Assembly (NCBI GenBank): GCA_025846845.1
Contig: JAOYTL010000014.1
Span: forward strand, 62,001-126,000
From: Alloboseaceae bacterium BT-24-1
GTDB lineage: Bacteria > Pseudomonadota > Alphaproteobacteria > Rhizobiales > Beijerinckiaceae
Length of the DNA stretch: 64,000 nucleotides
Reading direction: 5' to 3'
Part shown: in pieces, positions 43,563 to 51,381 of the stretch
How the letters are laid out: each line of letters opens with the position of its first letter
Numbering within the stretch: the stretch's first letter is position 1
Position numbers and translations under genes: made by a program
Notes under the pieces: model-generated
The model's database searches: none
The model's input: only the letters and a program-made list of their open reading frames with translations
What the model was told of the DNA's origin: nothing

Positions 43563-43834
43563 TTGAAACATCCTAATCGAATCGCCGCGAGAGGTCGCGA
43601 CGAAAGCAAATCTACACGTAATTTCTTGATCGAATCTATCATAACCGCTGCGCTTCCGCATGAAGCCGGCGCATTTCACGTCAGCGTGACGCCGATGCCG
43701 CAGCGTGCCGGGCGGACTTGTCGCGCAGCCCGGAAACGGCCATGTTGGCGGCCTAATCGTTCAGGTCACGGTCCCGTCCACGGACCAGCTCCCGGCGCCC
43801 GGCGCCCGGGGCGGACCGAGGGAGAAAGTCGAAC

Positions 43835-45595
43835 GTGACGTTTCAGATCGACGGCCGTAGCGCCGCTTTAGTCGTGGCGTTTATCGCGGGGTTGCATCTT
43901 GGCATGCCGGCGCTCGCGCAGGCGCGCCCGGTCGACAAGTTCGAGCCGGCCGAGAGTCTCGAAGGCAATTATCTGGCAGCGGTGGTGGCGGGGTCTGCCC
44001 GCGATCTCGGCGCAGCCTCGATCTATCTGCGCGAGGCGATCAAGAACGATCCGCAGAACAGCGAACTGCTCGAGCGCGGCTTCGTCGCCTTCCTCGCCGA
44101 CGGCGCGATGAACGAGACCTTCCGCGCCGCCGAGAAGCTGATCCAGCGCGACGCCACCAACGGCTTGGCGCAGCTGGCGCTCGGCGTCCGCGCGCTGAAG
44201 CAGAAGAACTATACGGCTGCGCGCACCCAGTTGCAGCGCGGCGGCCGCGGCCGCTCCGCCGACATCACCGCGACCCTGCTCGCCGCCTGGGCCTATTCGG
44301 GCTCCGGCGAGACCAACCGCGCGCTTGAGACGCTCGACCGCCTCAAGGGCGAGGCGACCTTCGACCGCTTCCGCGATTTCCATGCCGGGCTGATCCTCGA
44401 TATCGCCGGCCGCCGCAACGACGCCAATCGCCGGCTCAAGGCGGCCTATGACGCCGAGAAGACCAATCTGCGCCTCGTCGATCTCTGGGCCCGCCAGCAG
44501 GCGCGCGCCGGCGACAGCGACGCGGCCCTGGCAACGCTCAACGATTTCGAGCAGCGCGTGCGCCCGAACCATCCGGTGGTGCGCGACGCCATCGCCAAGA
44601 TCAGCAGCAAGGAGCCGTTGCAGCGCATCGTCGGCAACACCCAGCAGGGTGCGGCCGAGGTGCTCTATGGCCTCGCCAGCGCCGGTATCCTGCAGGGCGA
44701 CGAGGCGACCGCGCTGCTTTACCTGCGCTTCGCAGCCTATCTCGACCCCGGCCACGACCTTGCGGTGCTGACGCTCGCCGACATCCTCGAGCGCGCCAAG
44801 CAGACCGAGGACGCGGTCCAGGTCTACCGGCGCATGCCCGAGAACTCGCCGCTGCGGCCGGTCGCCGACATCCAGATCGGGCTCGGCCTCGAGCAACTCG
44901 GCAAGACCGAGGAGGCCGTCAAGCATCTCGAGGGGATCATCGTCGCGCGCCCCGACGACATCGACGCGATCTCGGCTCTCGGCAACATCTATCGCTCGCG
45001 CAAGCGCTTCGAGGAGGCGGCGACGACCTATGACAAGGCGGTCGCCAAGCTCGGCACGCCCGGTCGCTCCAACTGGGACCTGCTCTATTCGCGCGGCATA
45101 GCCTATGAGCGCACCAAGAAATGGCCCCAGGCCGAGGCCGATCTGCGCAAGGCGCTGGAGCTGATGCCGGAGGCGCTCAGCCGCGAGCGCGCGCTGGTAC
45201 TCAACTATCTCGGCTATTCGCTGGTCGACCAGAACCTCAAGCTCGAGGAGGCGCTCGGCATGCTGCGCCGCGCCGTCGAGCTCAGGCCGCGCGACGGCTA
45301 CATCATCGACTCACTCGGCTGGGCGCATTACCGCCTCGGCCGCTATGACGAGGCGGTGACGGAACTCGAGAAGGCGATGGAGCTGCGTCCCTCCGACCCG
45401 GTGATCAACGACCATCTCGGCGACGTCTACTGGAAGACCGGGCGCTATCTCGAGGCGCGCTTCCAGTGGAATTATGCCCGCGATCTCGGGCCGGAGCCGG
45501 ATGACCTCACCCGGATCCAGCGCAAGATCGAGAAGGGGCTCGAGGATCCCGCACCCTCGGCGAATGTGGCCGAGCCGAAGAAGGATGGCGGCTGA
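43835..45595 (+). CDS. Tetratricopeptide repeat protein
   Basis: A 586-residue protein with a signal peptide (ending about PALAQA) and many TPR units along its length; clear examples include DDIDAISALGNIYRSRKRFEEA and YNYLGYSLVDQNLKLEEALG in pieces. It starts with GTG at 43835 after a GGAG. It should lie in the periplasm or outer membrane and scaffold a complex. Large TPR proteins just upstream of ispE are common in this group, without a known role. Confidence 0.9.
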   Translation: MTFQIDGRSAALVVAFIAGLHLGMPALAQARPVDKFEPAESLEGNYLAAVVAGSARDLGAASIYLREAIKNDPQNSELLERGFVAFLADGAMNETFRAAEKLIQRDATNGLAQLALGVRALKQKNYTAARTQLQRGGRGRSADITATLLAAWAYSGSGETNRALETLDRLKGEATFDRFRDFHAGLILDIAGRRNDANRRLKAAYDAEKTNLRLVDLWARQQARAGDSDAALATLNDFEQRVRPNHPVVRDAIAKISSKEPLQRIVGNTQQGAAEVLYGLASAGILQGDEATALLYLRFAAYLDPGHDLAVLTLADILERAKQTEDAVQVYRRMPENSPLRPVADIQIGLGLEQLGKTEEAVKHLEGIIVARPDDIDAISALGNIYRSRKRFEEAATTYDKAVAKLGTPGRSNWDLLYSRGIAYERTKKWPQAEADLRKALELMPEALSRERALVLNYLGYSLVDQNLKLEEALGMLRRAVELRPRDGYIIDSLGWAHYRLGRYDEAVTELEKAMELRPSDPVINDHLGDVYWKTGRYLEARFQWNYARDLGPEPDDLTRIQRKIEKGLEDPAPSANVAEPKKDGG

Positions 45596-45617
45596 GCTTT
45601 CATGGCTCTGCGCTTCT

Positions 45618-45710
45618 CCGTCATGGTTGGGCTTGTCCCGACCATCCACATCTTCCTTGGGGCAACGTGGTGTTCAGGACGTGGATGCTCGCCACAAGGG
45701 CGAGCATGAC
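45618..45710. repeat. Dispersed intergenic repeat (TGCTCGCC class)
   Basis: The TPR-ispE gap holds GGGCTTGTCCCGACCATCCA and GTGGATGCTCGCC followed by GGCGAGCATGAC. Related pieces occur downstream of the 53-residue membrane protein gene at 54410-54496. It appears to be a small, non-coding, partly palindromic element. Confidence 0.65.
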
Positions 45711-45754
45711 GAACTGTGCCGGCATCATGGCGCCCAGGCTGATGGCGTAACGCG

Positions 45755-46639
45755 ATGTCACTCCCATTGACGACCCGCGCCCCGGCCAAGGTCAATCTCT
45801 CCTTGCGCGTCCTCGGCCGCCGGGCCGACGGCTATCATGAGCTCGACAGCCTCGTCGCCTTCGCCGGCGTCGGCGACGAACTGAGCCTGTCGCCGGGCGA
45901 GCCCGCGGCGGTGCAGGTCTCAGGTCCGTTCGCCGCCGGCCTCTCGACCGGGCCGGACAATCTCGTCCTCAAGGCCGAGCGCGCCCTGCGCGACGAGATC
46001 GCCGGCCTGCGCTCCGGCCGCTTCCACCTCGTCAAGCGCCTGCCGGTCGCCTCCGGCATAGGCGGCGGCTCCGCCGATGCGGCAGCGGCGCTGCGTCTGC
46101 TGGCGCGGCTCAACGAACTGCCGCTGTCGCATCCCGCCCTTCTCGCTGCTGCCGGCCGCGTCGGCGCCGATGTCCCGGTCTGCCTCGAAGCCCGCGCCCG
46201 CATGATGTGGGGCATCGGCGAACGGCTCGGGCCGCCTTTGAAACCGCCGCGCTTGTTCGCCCTGCTGGTCAATCCGGGCGTCGCGGTCGAGACGGTGGCC
46301 GTGTTCCGTGCGCTGGGGCTTCAGACAGGGCAGGGGCATGCTGGTGGTGTTGAGGCGTTCAAGGCCGACGACCCGTCACGTGCCTCCTCAGTGTCGCTGA
46401 TCGTCGCCCTGGCCGCCTCCGGCAACGATCTCGAAGTCCCGGCCCGCTCCGCCGCGCCGATCATCGGCGAGGTGCTGTCGGCGCTGTCTGCCTTGCCAGG
46501 TTGCCGACTGGCGCGCATGTCCGGCTCGGGCGCAACCTGCTTCGCGCTGTTCGACGACTGTCGCGCCAGTGCCGAGGCCGGCAAGCTTCTGGCGCATGGC
46601 CAGCCGGATTGGTGGGTGAAGCCGACTGTGCTGAGATAG
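45755..46639 (+). CDS. ispE: 4-diphosphocytidyl-2-C-methyl-D-erythritol kinase
   Basis: Phosphorylates CDP-methylerythritol in the MEP pathway of isoprenoid synthesis. The 294-residue GHMP kinase has APAKVNLSLRVLGRRADGYH, the glycine-rich ATP loop LPVASGIGGGSADAAAAL, and the late MSGSGATCFALF block. Its presence near ispB fits the isoprenoid theme of this stretch. Confidence 0.96.
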   Translation: MSLPLTTRAPAKVNLSLRVLGRRADGYHELDSLVAFAGVGDELSLSPGEPAAVQVSGPFAAGLSTGPDNLVLKAERALRDEIAGLRSGRFHLVKRLPVASGIGGGSADAAAALRLLARLNELPLSHPALLAAAGRVGADVPVCLEARARMMWGIGERLGPPLKPPRLFALLVNPGVAVETVAVFRALGLQTGQGHAGGVEAFKADDPSRASSVSLIVALAASGNDLEVPARSAAPIIGEVLSALSALPGCRLARMSGSGATCFALFDDCRASAEAGKLLAHGQPDWWVKPTVLR

Positions 46640-46669
46640 GCGCCTCGGCTTTAAGCCGGAGGGCACATC

Positions 46670-47305
46670 ATGACGCTGGCCTCTTTCCTCGCCTATGTCG
46701 GTGTCGCGGCGCTGGTGATCTGCACGCCGGGGCCGGACACCGCGCTGACCATCCGCAACACGCTGTTCGGTGGCCGCGCCGGCGGCGTGCTGACGGCGCT
46801 CGGCGTCGCGACTGGCCTCTCGCTCTGGGCCCTGGCGACCAGCCTCGGTCTCGTCGCGCTGCTGGTGGCGAGCGAGCCGGTCTTCCGCGCCATCCAATAC
46901 GCCGGCGCCGCCTATCTGATCTATCTCGGCATCATGGCGCTGCGAGACGCTTTTCGCCGACAGGGGCCGGCGTCGCCGGCAACAGCCGCGATCTCGCCAC
47001 GGCGGCTCGCGCCAGCCATCGCCTACCGACAGGGGCTGATCAGCAATCTCGGCAACCCCAAGATCGCGGTCTTCTTCGCCAGCCTCCTGCCGCAGTTCGC
47101 GGCCGGCAGCAGCAGCTTCACCACGCTGTTCCTGCTCGGACTGGTCTTCGCGGCGATGACCCTGCTCTGGCTCTCGGCCTATGCGCTGGTCGTCGCCAAG
47201 GCCGGCGATGTGCTGCGGCGCTCGCAGGTTCGGCGCGTCATCGAGGCGCTGACCGGCGGGCTCTTGCTCGCGCTGGGCCTCAGGATCGCGGCGGAGCAGC
47301 GCTGA
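46670..47305 (+). CDS. LysE/RhtB family amino acid exporter
   Basis: A 211-residue membrane protein with about six helices and the family opening LASFLAYVGVAALVICTPGPD, where the PGPD motif is diagnostic. The second half contains NLGNPKIAVFFASLLPQF. Such proteins export amino acids or homoserine lactones; the substrate is unknown. It lies 30 bases after ispE and may be co-transcribed. Confidence 0.94.
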   Translation: MTLASFLAYVGVAALVICTPGPDTALTIRNTLFGGRAGGVLTALGVATGLSLWALATSLGLVALLVASEPVFRAIQYAGAAYLIYLGIMALRDAFRRQGPASPATAAISPRRLAPAIAYRQGLISNLGNPKIAVFFASLLPQFAAGSSSFTTLFLLGLVFAAMTLLWLSAYALVVAKAGDVLRRSQVRRVIEALTGGLLLALGLRIAAEQR

Positions 47306-47311
47306 AGCTGC

Positions 47312-48328
47312 TCAGTGCGCCCGCGCCACGCAGAAATCGACGGCCTCGTTGAGCGCCTGCTTCATCGGCGATGACGGGAACAGTCCGAGTGCGTCCTTCG
47401 CCATCTTGGCATAGTGGCGGGCACGCTCGATCGTGTCGGCCAAGGCATCGTGCTTGCGCATCAGGGCCTGCGCCTCATCGAGGTCGCCATCGCAGATCTC
47501 GCCTTCCTGCAGGGTGCGACGCCAGAAGGCGCGATCGCTCTCACTGCCACGGCGGAAGGAGAGCACGACGGGCAGGGTGATCTTGCCCTCGCGGAAGTCG
47601 TCGCCGACATTCTTGCCGAGCTGGCCCGATGAGCCGCCATAGTCGAGCGCGTCGTCGATGAGCTGGAAGGCGATGCCGAGATTGAGCCCGTAGCTGCGGC
47701 AGGCGGCGGCTTCGCCCTTCGACGACTGGGCGATCACCGGCCCGACCTCGCAGGCGGCGGCGAAGAGTTCGGCCGTCTTGCCGCGGATCACGGCGAGGTA
47801 TTCGTCCTCTGTGGTCTCGGTATTCTTGGCGGCGGCGAGCTGCATCACCTCGCCCTCGGCGATCACCGCAGCGGCGGTCGAGAGGATGTCGAGTGCGCGC
47901 AGCGAGCCGACCTCGACCATCATCCTGAAGGCCTGGCCGAGCAGGAAATCGCCGACCAGTACGCTGGCCTCGTTGCCCCAGAGCATGCGGGCAGCGAGCT
48001 TGCCGCGGCGCATGTCGCTCTGGTCGACGACATCGTCGTGCAGCAGCGTCGCCGTGTGCATGAACTCGACGGAGGCCGCGAGCTTGACATGGCCGTCGCC
48101 CTGGTAGCCGCAGAGCGCCGCCGTCGCGAGCGTCAGCATCGGCCGCAAGCGCTTGCCGCCCGAGGAGATCAGGTGGTTCGCCACCTCCGGGATCATCGTG
48201 ACCTCGGAGCCGGTGCGCGACAGGATCATCGCATTGACGCGCTCCATGTCGGCGCGCGTCAGCCCGACGAGCGGCGCGATCCCGCTTTGGCCGGTGTCCT
48301 TGTCTTCGAAAGCTACGACGACGCCCAC
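47312..48328 (-). CDS. ispB: Polyprenyl diphosphate synthase (octaprenyl-type)
   Basis: Builds the long isoprenoid side chain of ubiquinone. The 338-residue protein has both aspartate-rich motifs: LLHDDVVDQSDMRRG and the second one in FQLIDDALDYGG. The GTG at 48328 is chosen because GGAG lies 7 bases upstream and the protein then starts in the usual place. It is convergent with the LysE gene and divergent from DUF2007. Exact chain length is inferred. Confidence 0.93.
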   Translation of the reverse strand: MGVVVAFEDKDTGQSGIAPLVGLTRADMERVNAMILSRTGSEVTMIPEVANHLISSGGKRLRPMLTLATAALCGYQGDGHVKLAASVEFMHTATLLHDDVVDQSDMRRGKLAARMLWGNEASVLVGDFLLGQAFRMMVEVGSLRALDILSTAAAVIAEGEVMQLAAAKNTETTEDEYLAVIRGKTAELFAAACEVGPVIAQSSKGEAAACRSYGLNLGIAFQLIDDALDYGGSSGQLGKNVGDDFREGKITLPVVLSFRRGSESDRAFWRRTLQEGEICDGDLDEAQALMRKHDALADTIERARHYAKMAKDALGLFPSSPMKQALNEAVDFCVARAH

Positions 48329-48509
48329 TCGCAAACTCCGGCCGTTTCTCACGCGCTCGCGCGCAATGCCCTTGCCATAAACGTCGCATGCGTGACCAGC
48401 CCCGGCAATCCTTTCGCGACGCAACAGATTGACGCTGCACCGCGGCACCGTTCCGGGTCATGCGATCTTTCCTGTTGCACCTGGCCGGTGCGAAAGGCTC
48501 CATGGTGAT

Positions 48510-48737
48510 ATGCATGAACTCGTCCGCTCGAACGATATCGTCCTGCTCGGGGCCATCGAGGCGCTCCTGGCTTCGGCCGATCTGGGTTGCCTGATCGCCG
48601 ATCAGCACATCAGCGCGCTCGAAGGCATGATCGGCGCCTTTCCGCGGCGCCTTCTGGTGCGCGAGCAGGACAGCAAGCGCGCTCGCGCTTTGTTGATCGA
48701 GGCGGGCTATGGCGACGAACTGCGCCATGAGCGCTGA
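48510..48737 (+). CDS. DUF2007 (putative signal-transducing) protein
   Basis: A 75-residue protein with the DUF2007 pattern: VRSNDIVLLGAIEALLASAD, the CLIADQHISALEG block and the ending LLVREQDSKRARALL. Its ferredoxin-like fold is sometimes called a putative signal transducing protein; no function is established. It overlaps the downstream methyltransferase gene and is probably co-translated. Confidence 0.86.
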   Translation: MHELVRSNDIVLLGAIEALLASADLGCLIADQHISALEGMIGAFPRRLLVREQDSKRARALLIEAGYGDELRHER

Positions 48738-49494
48738 GGCGCCCGGTCTCGGCGAGATCGCCGAGGATCGGCTGCTTGGCGGGCGCCTGCGCCTGTTGCA
48801 GCCGGTGAAGGGTCATCGCGCTGGGTCGGACGCGGTGCTGCTCGCCGCCGCGGTTCCGGAACTGGGGGAAGGGCCACTCGCCGATTTTGGCGCCGGCGTC
48901 GGCACGGTCGGGCTCGCAGTCGCCTTGCAGCAGCCCGGGCTCAGTGTCGTCCTGGTCGAACGCGATCCGGAGCTGGCCGCGCTGGCGGCCCGCAATGCCG
49001 AACTCAACGGTCTGGCGGGGCGGGTGCACACCATGGTCGGGGTGATCGGCGAGCGGAATGCGGACCTCGCCCGGGACGGCCTGACGGCGGCCTCGATGGC
49101 CTGGGTCGCGATGAACCCGCCCTTCTTCGAATCAGGCGAGGTGCGCGAATCTCCGATCGCCAACCGGCGTGCAGCCCATGTCGCCGGCCAATCGCTCGAA
49201 GACTGGCTGAAAGAAGCACGGCGCGTGCTGAAGCCGGGCGGTGGCGTCAGCCTCATCCACCGCGCCGAGGCGTTGGGGACGATTCTCACTGGTCTGGGGA
49301 CCGGCTTCGGGGCGATCGAGATCCGCCCGATCCACGGCCAGGCCGAGCGGCCGGCGATCCGCGTGATCGTCTCTGCGCGGCTCGGCAGCAAAAAGCCGGC
49401 AGCGTTGCTGCCGGCTCTCGTTCTCAATGGGGTTGATGGGCGCTTTACCGCCTTCAGCGAGGCGCTCCATCGCGGCGAGGCCGTGCTCGCCTAG
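48709..49494 (+). CDS. TrmN6-like class I methyltransferase
   Basis: A 261-residue SAM-dependent methyltransferase that resembles tRNA1(Val) (adenine-37-N6)-methyltransferase. It has the SAM-binding LADFGAGVGTVGLAVA and the catalytic N-P-P-F of WVAMNPPFFESG. An ATG at 48727 is also possible, but GAGG is 6 bases before 48709. It overlaps the DUF2007 gene. The exact RNA target is inferred from the family. Confidence 0.88.
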   Translation: MATNCAMSAEAPGLGEIAEDRLLGGRLRLLQPVKGHRAGSDAVLLAAAVPELGEGPLADFGAGVGTVGLAVALQQPGLSVVLVERDPELAALAARNAELNGLAGRVHTMVGVIGERNADLARDGLTAASMAWVAMNPPFFESGEVRESPIANRRAAHVAGQSLEDWLKEARRVLKPGGGVSLIHRAEALGTILTGLGTGFGAIEIRPIHGQAERPAIRVIVSARLGSKKPAALLPALVLNGVDGRFTAFSEALHRGEAVLA

Positions 49495-49499
49495 TTGGC

Positions 49500-49814
49500 T
49501 CAGCGGCAGATGCGGCGCTCACGCACCACCCAGCCCCAGCCATCCCAGTAGCGGACCGGCCGGCTAAAGCAGCGCGGGCCGTAGTAGCCACCGCCGTAAC
49601 CGTAAGCGGGGCGGCCATAGCCATAAGCAGGGCGCCCATAGCCGTAGTGAGGGCGGCCATAGTATCCGCCGCCGCCCCAGCCGGGCCGGCCATAATAGCC
49701 GCCACCGCCCCAGCCCTGTGCATCGGCCGGAGTTGCCGTGACCGCGCCGATGCCGAGCGCCGCCACGCCAAGCGAGGCGGCGGCTGAAAGTCCAAGAACG
49801 AGTTTGCGAAGCAT
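49500..49814 (-). CDS. Small secreted Gly/Tyr-rich protein, copy 1
   Basis: A 104-residue protein with a signal peptide (MLRKLVLGLSAAASLGVAAL onward, cleavage near ADAQ), a Gly/Tyr/Arg-rich repetitive middle (GYGRPAYGYGRP units), and a C-terminal block RYWDGWGWVVRERRICR. GGAGGT is directly before the ATG. The C-terminal block is closely matched by the next gene. Likely periplasmic or surface exposed; function unknown. Confidence 0.82.
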   Translation of the reverse strand: MLRKLVLGLSAAASLGVAALGIGAVTATPADAQGWGGGGYYGRPGWGGGGYYGRPHYGYGRPAYGYGRPAYGYGGGYYGPRCFSRPVRYWDGWGWVVRERRICR

Positions 49815-49950
49815 GGTTACCTCCTTCGCGTATGCCCTCCCGGCCGCGCCGGGGTCATCGGGTGTCATCGTTGCGGCGAGCTTGCAGCATCGAGACTGAA
49901 CGGCACGTGGCCGGGCCGTTCAGCCGTTCTTCATCCGAGCTGGCGCTCCG

Positions 49951-50232
49951 TCAGCGGCAGACGCGCACCGGGCGGATCACCCAGCGCCAGCCGTTCCAGA
50001 CGCGCCGGTCGACGACATAGCAGCGCGGCCGGTAGACCGGGCGGCCATAGTAGCGGCGGGGGCCGTAATGGGGCCGGCCGTAATACTGGACCTGTTCGAC
50101 CAGCCCGGCGCCGGTCGAAGTTGCGGGAGCGCCGGCCGCGAATGGCGCAGCATTGGCCGGGGCGACGGAAAGGCCGGTGAAAAGCAGAGCGCCGGCCCCG
50201 AACAGGGCGGCGGCGAAACGGTTGGACAGCAT
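49951..50232 (-). CDS. Small secreted Gly/Tyr-rich protein, copy 2
   Basis: A 93-residue protein related to the neighbouring copy: signal peptide (to about NAAP), a Tyr/Arg/Pro middle (QYYGRPHYGPRRYYGRP), and the matching end CYVVDRRVWNGWRWVIRP. The repetitive middle is shorter than in copy 1. CAGGAGA precedes the ATG. The two copies lie in tandem on the minus strand, 136 bases apart, and look like an old duplication. Confidence 0.8.
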   Translation of the reverse strand: MLSNRFAAALFGAGALLFTGLSVAPANAAPFAAGAPATSTGAGLVEQVQYYGRPHYGPRRYYGRPVYRPRCYVVDRRVWNGWRWVIRPVRVCR

Positions 50233-50436
50233 TGCAGATCTCCTGCTGCTCGCATCGGCCCGACTCAAGCACTCGCCCCGAACACCGCGGACCGTTCGAT
50301 GCTGCGCATCCTGCGCCTCCCTTCCTGAACGCGATCCTTGCAGCGAGGTTCAGGCAGCGTTCATCCCGCCGCGCTTGACCATGAGCGCCGCCAGCCCCTA
50401 ATCACGCCGCAAGTTTCTCGATTGTTTAAAAGGCTG

Positions 50437-51381
50437 ATGCCCTTGGCCGCGTCCTCCGATCCGCTGAACCCGACCCGCTCCTTCCAGGGCTTGCTGCTGA
50501 CCTTGCAGCGCTTCTGGGCCGAGCGCGGCTGCGTCATTCTCCAGCCCTACGACATGGAGGTCGGCGCCGGCACCTTCCATCCGGCGACGACGCTGCGCGC
50601 GCTCGGGCCCAGGCCCTGGAAGGCGGCCTATGTCCAGCCTTCGCGCCGTCCCAAGGACGGCCGCTATGGCGAAAACCCCAACCGGCTGCAGCATTATTAC
50701 CAGTTCCAGGTCATCCTGAAGCCGTCGCCGCCGGACCTGCAGCAGCTCTATCTCGACTCGCTGAAGGCGATCGGCGTCGACTTGGCCCTGCACGATGTCC
50801 GCTTCGTCGAGGATGACTGGGAAAGCCCGACGCTGGGCGCCTGGGGCCTCGGCTGGGAGTGCTGGTGCGACGGCATGGAAGTCAGCCAGTTCACCTATTT
50901 CCAGCAGGTCGCCGGCGTCGAATGCGCACCCGTCGCTGGCGAGCTCACCTATGGGCTCGAGCGCCTCGCCATGTATGTCCAGGGCGTCGAGAACGTCTAC
51001 GACCTCAACTTCAACGGCCTTGAGGGCGAGGACCGCATCTCCTATGGCGACGTTTTCCTGCAGGCCGAGCAGGAGTTCTCGCGGCATAATTTCGAGCACG
51101 CCAATACCGAGGTGCTGTTCCGGCACTTCAGCGATGCCGAGGCTGAGTGCAAGGCGCTGCTCGCCGCCGGCGAGGCCGACACCGGCAGTAATGATCCCAG
51201 CCACAAGCTCGCTTTGCCGGCCTATGACCAGTGCATCAAGGCGAGCCATGTCTTCAACCTGCTCGATGCGCGCGGCGTGATCTCGGTCACCGAGCGCCAG
51301 AGCTACATCCTGCGCGTGCGCGAGCTCGCCAAGGCCTGTGGCGCGGCCTGGCTGAAGACCGCCGGCGGGGGAGCAAACTGA
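50437..51381 (+). CDS. glyQ: Glycyl-tRNA synthetase alpha subunit
   Basis: Catalytic subunit of the heterotetrameric glycyl-tRNA synthetase. The 314-residue protein begins in the usual region with SFQGLLLTLQRFWAERGC, and contains MEVGAGTFHPATTLRALGP, WECWCDGMEVSQFTYFQQ and the PAYDQCIKASHVFNLLDARG end. Its stop overlaps the glyS start in TGATG, so both subunits are made in step. Confidence 0.97.
   Translation: MPLAASSDPLNPTRSFQGLLLTLQRFWAERGCVILQPYDMEVGAGTFHPATTLRALGPRPWKAAYVQPSRRPKDGRYGENPNRLQHYYQFQVILKPSPPDLQQLYLDSLKAIGVDLALHDVRFVEDDWESPTLGAWGLGWECWCDGMEVSQFTYFQQVAGVECAPVAGELTYGLERLAMYVQGVENVYDLNFNGLEGEDRISYGDVFLQAEQEFSRHNFEHANTEVLFRHFSDAEAECKALLAAGEADTGSNDPSHKLALPAYDQCIKASHVFNLLDARGVISVTERQSYILRVRELAKACGAAWLKTAGGGAN

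Noticed and set aside
49560..49700. CRISPR-like repeats in the region of repeated GGCCATAGCC units
   Set aside because: The repeats are short codon repeats of the Gly/Tyr-rich protein with no spacers.
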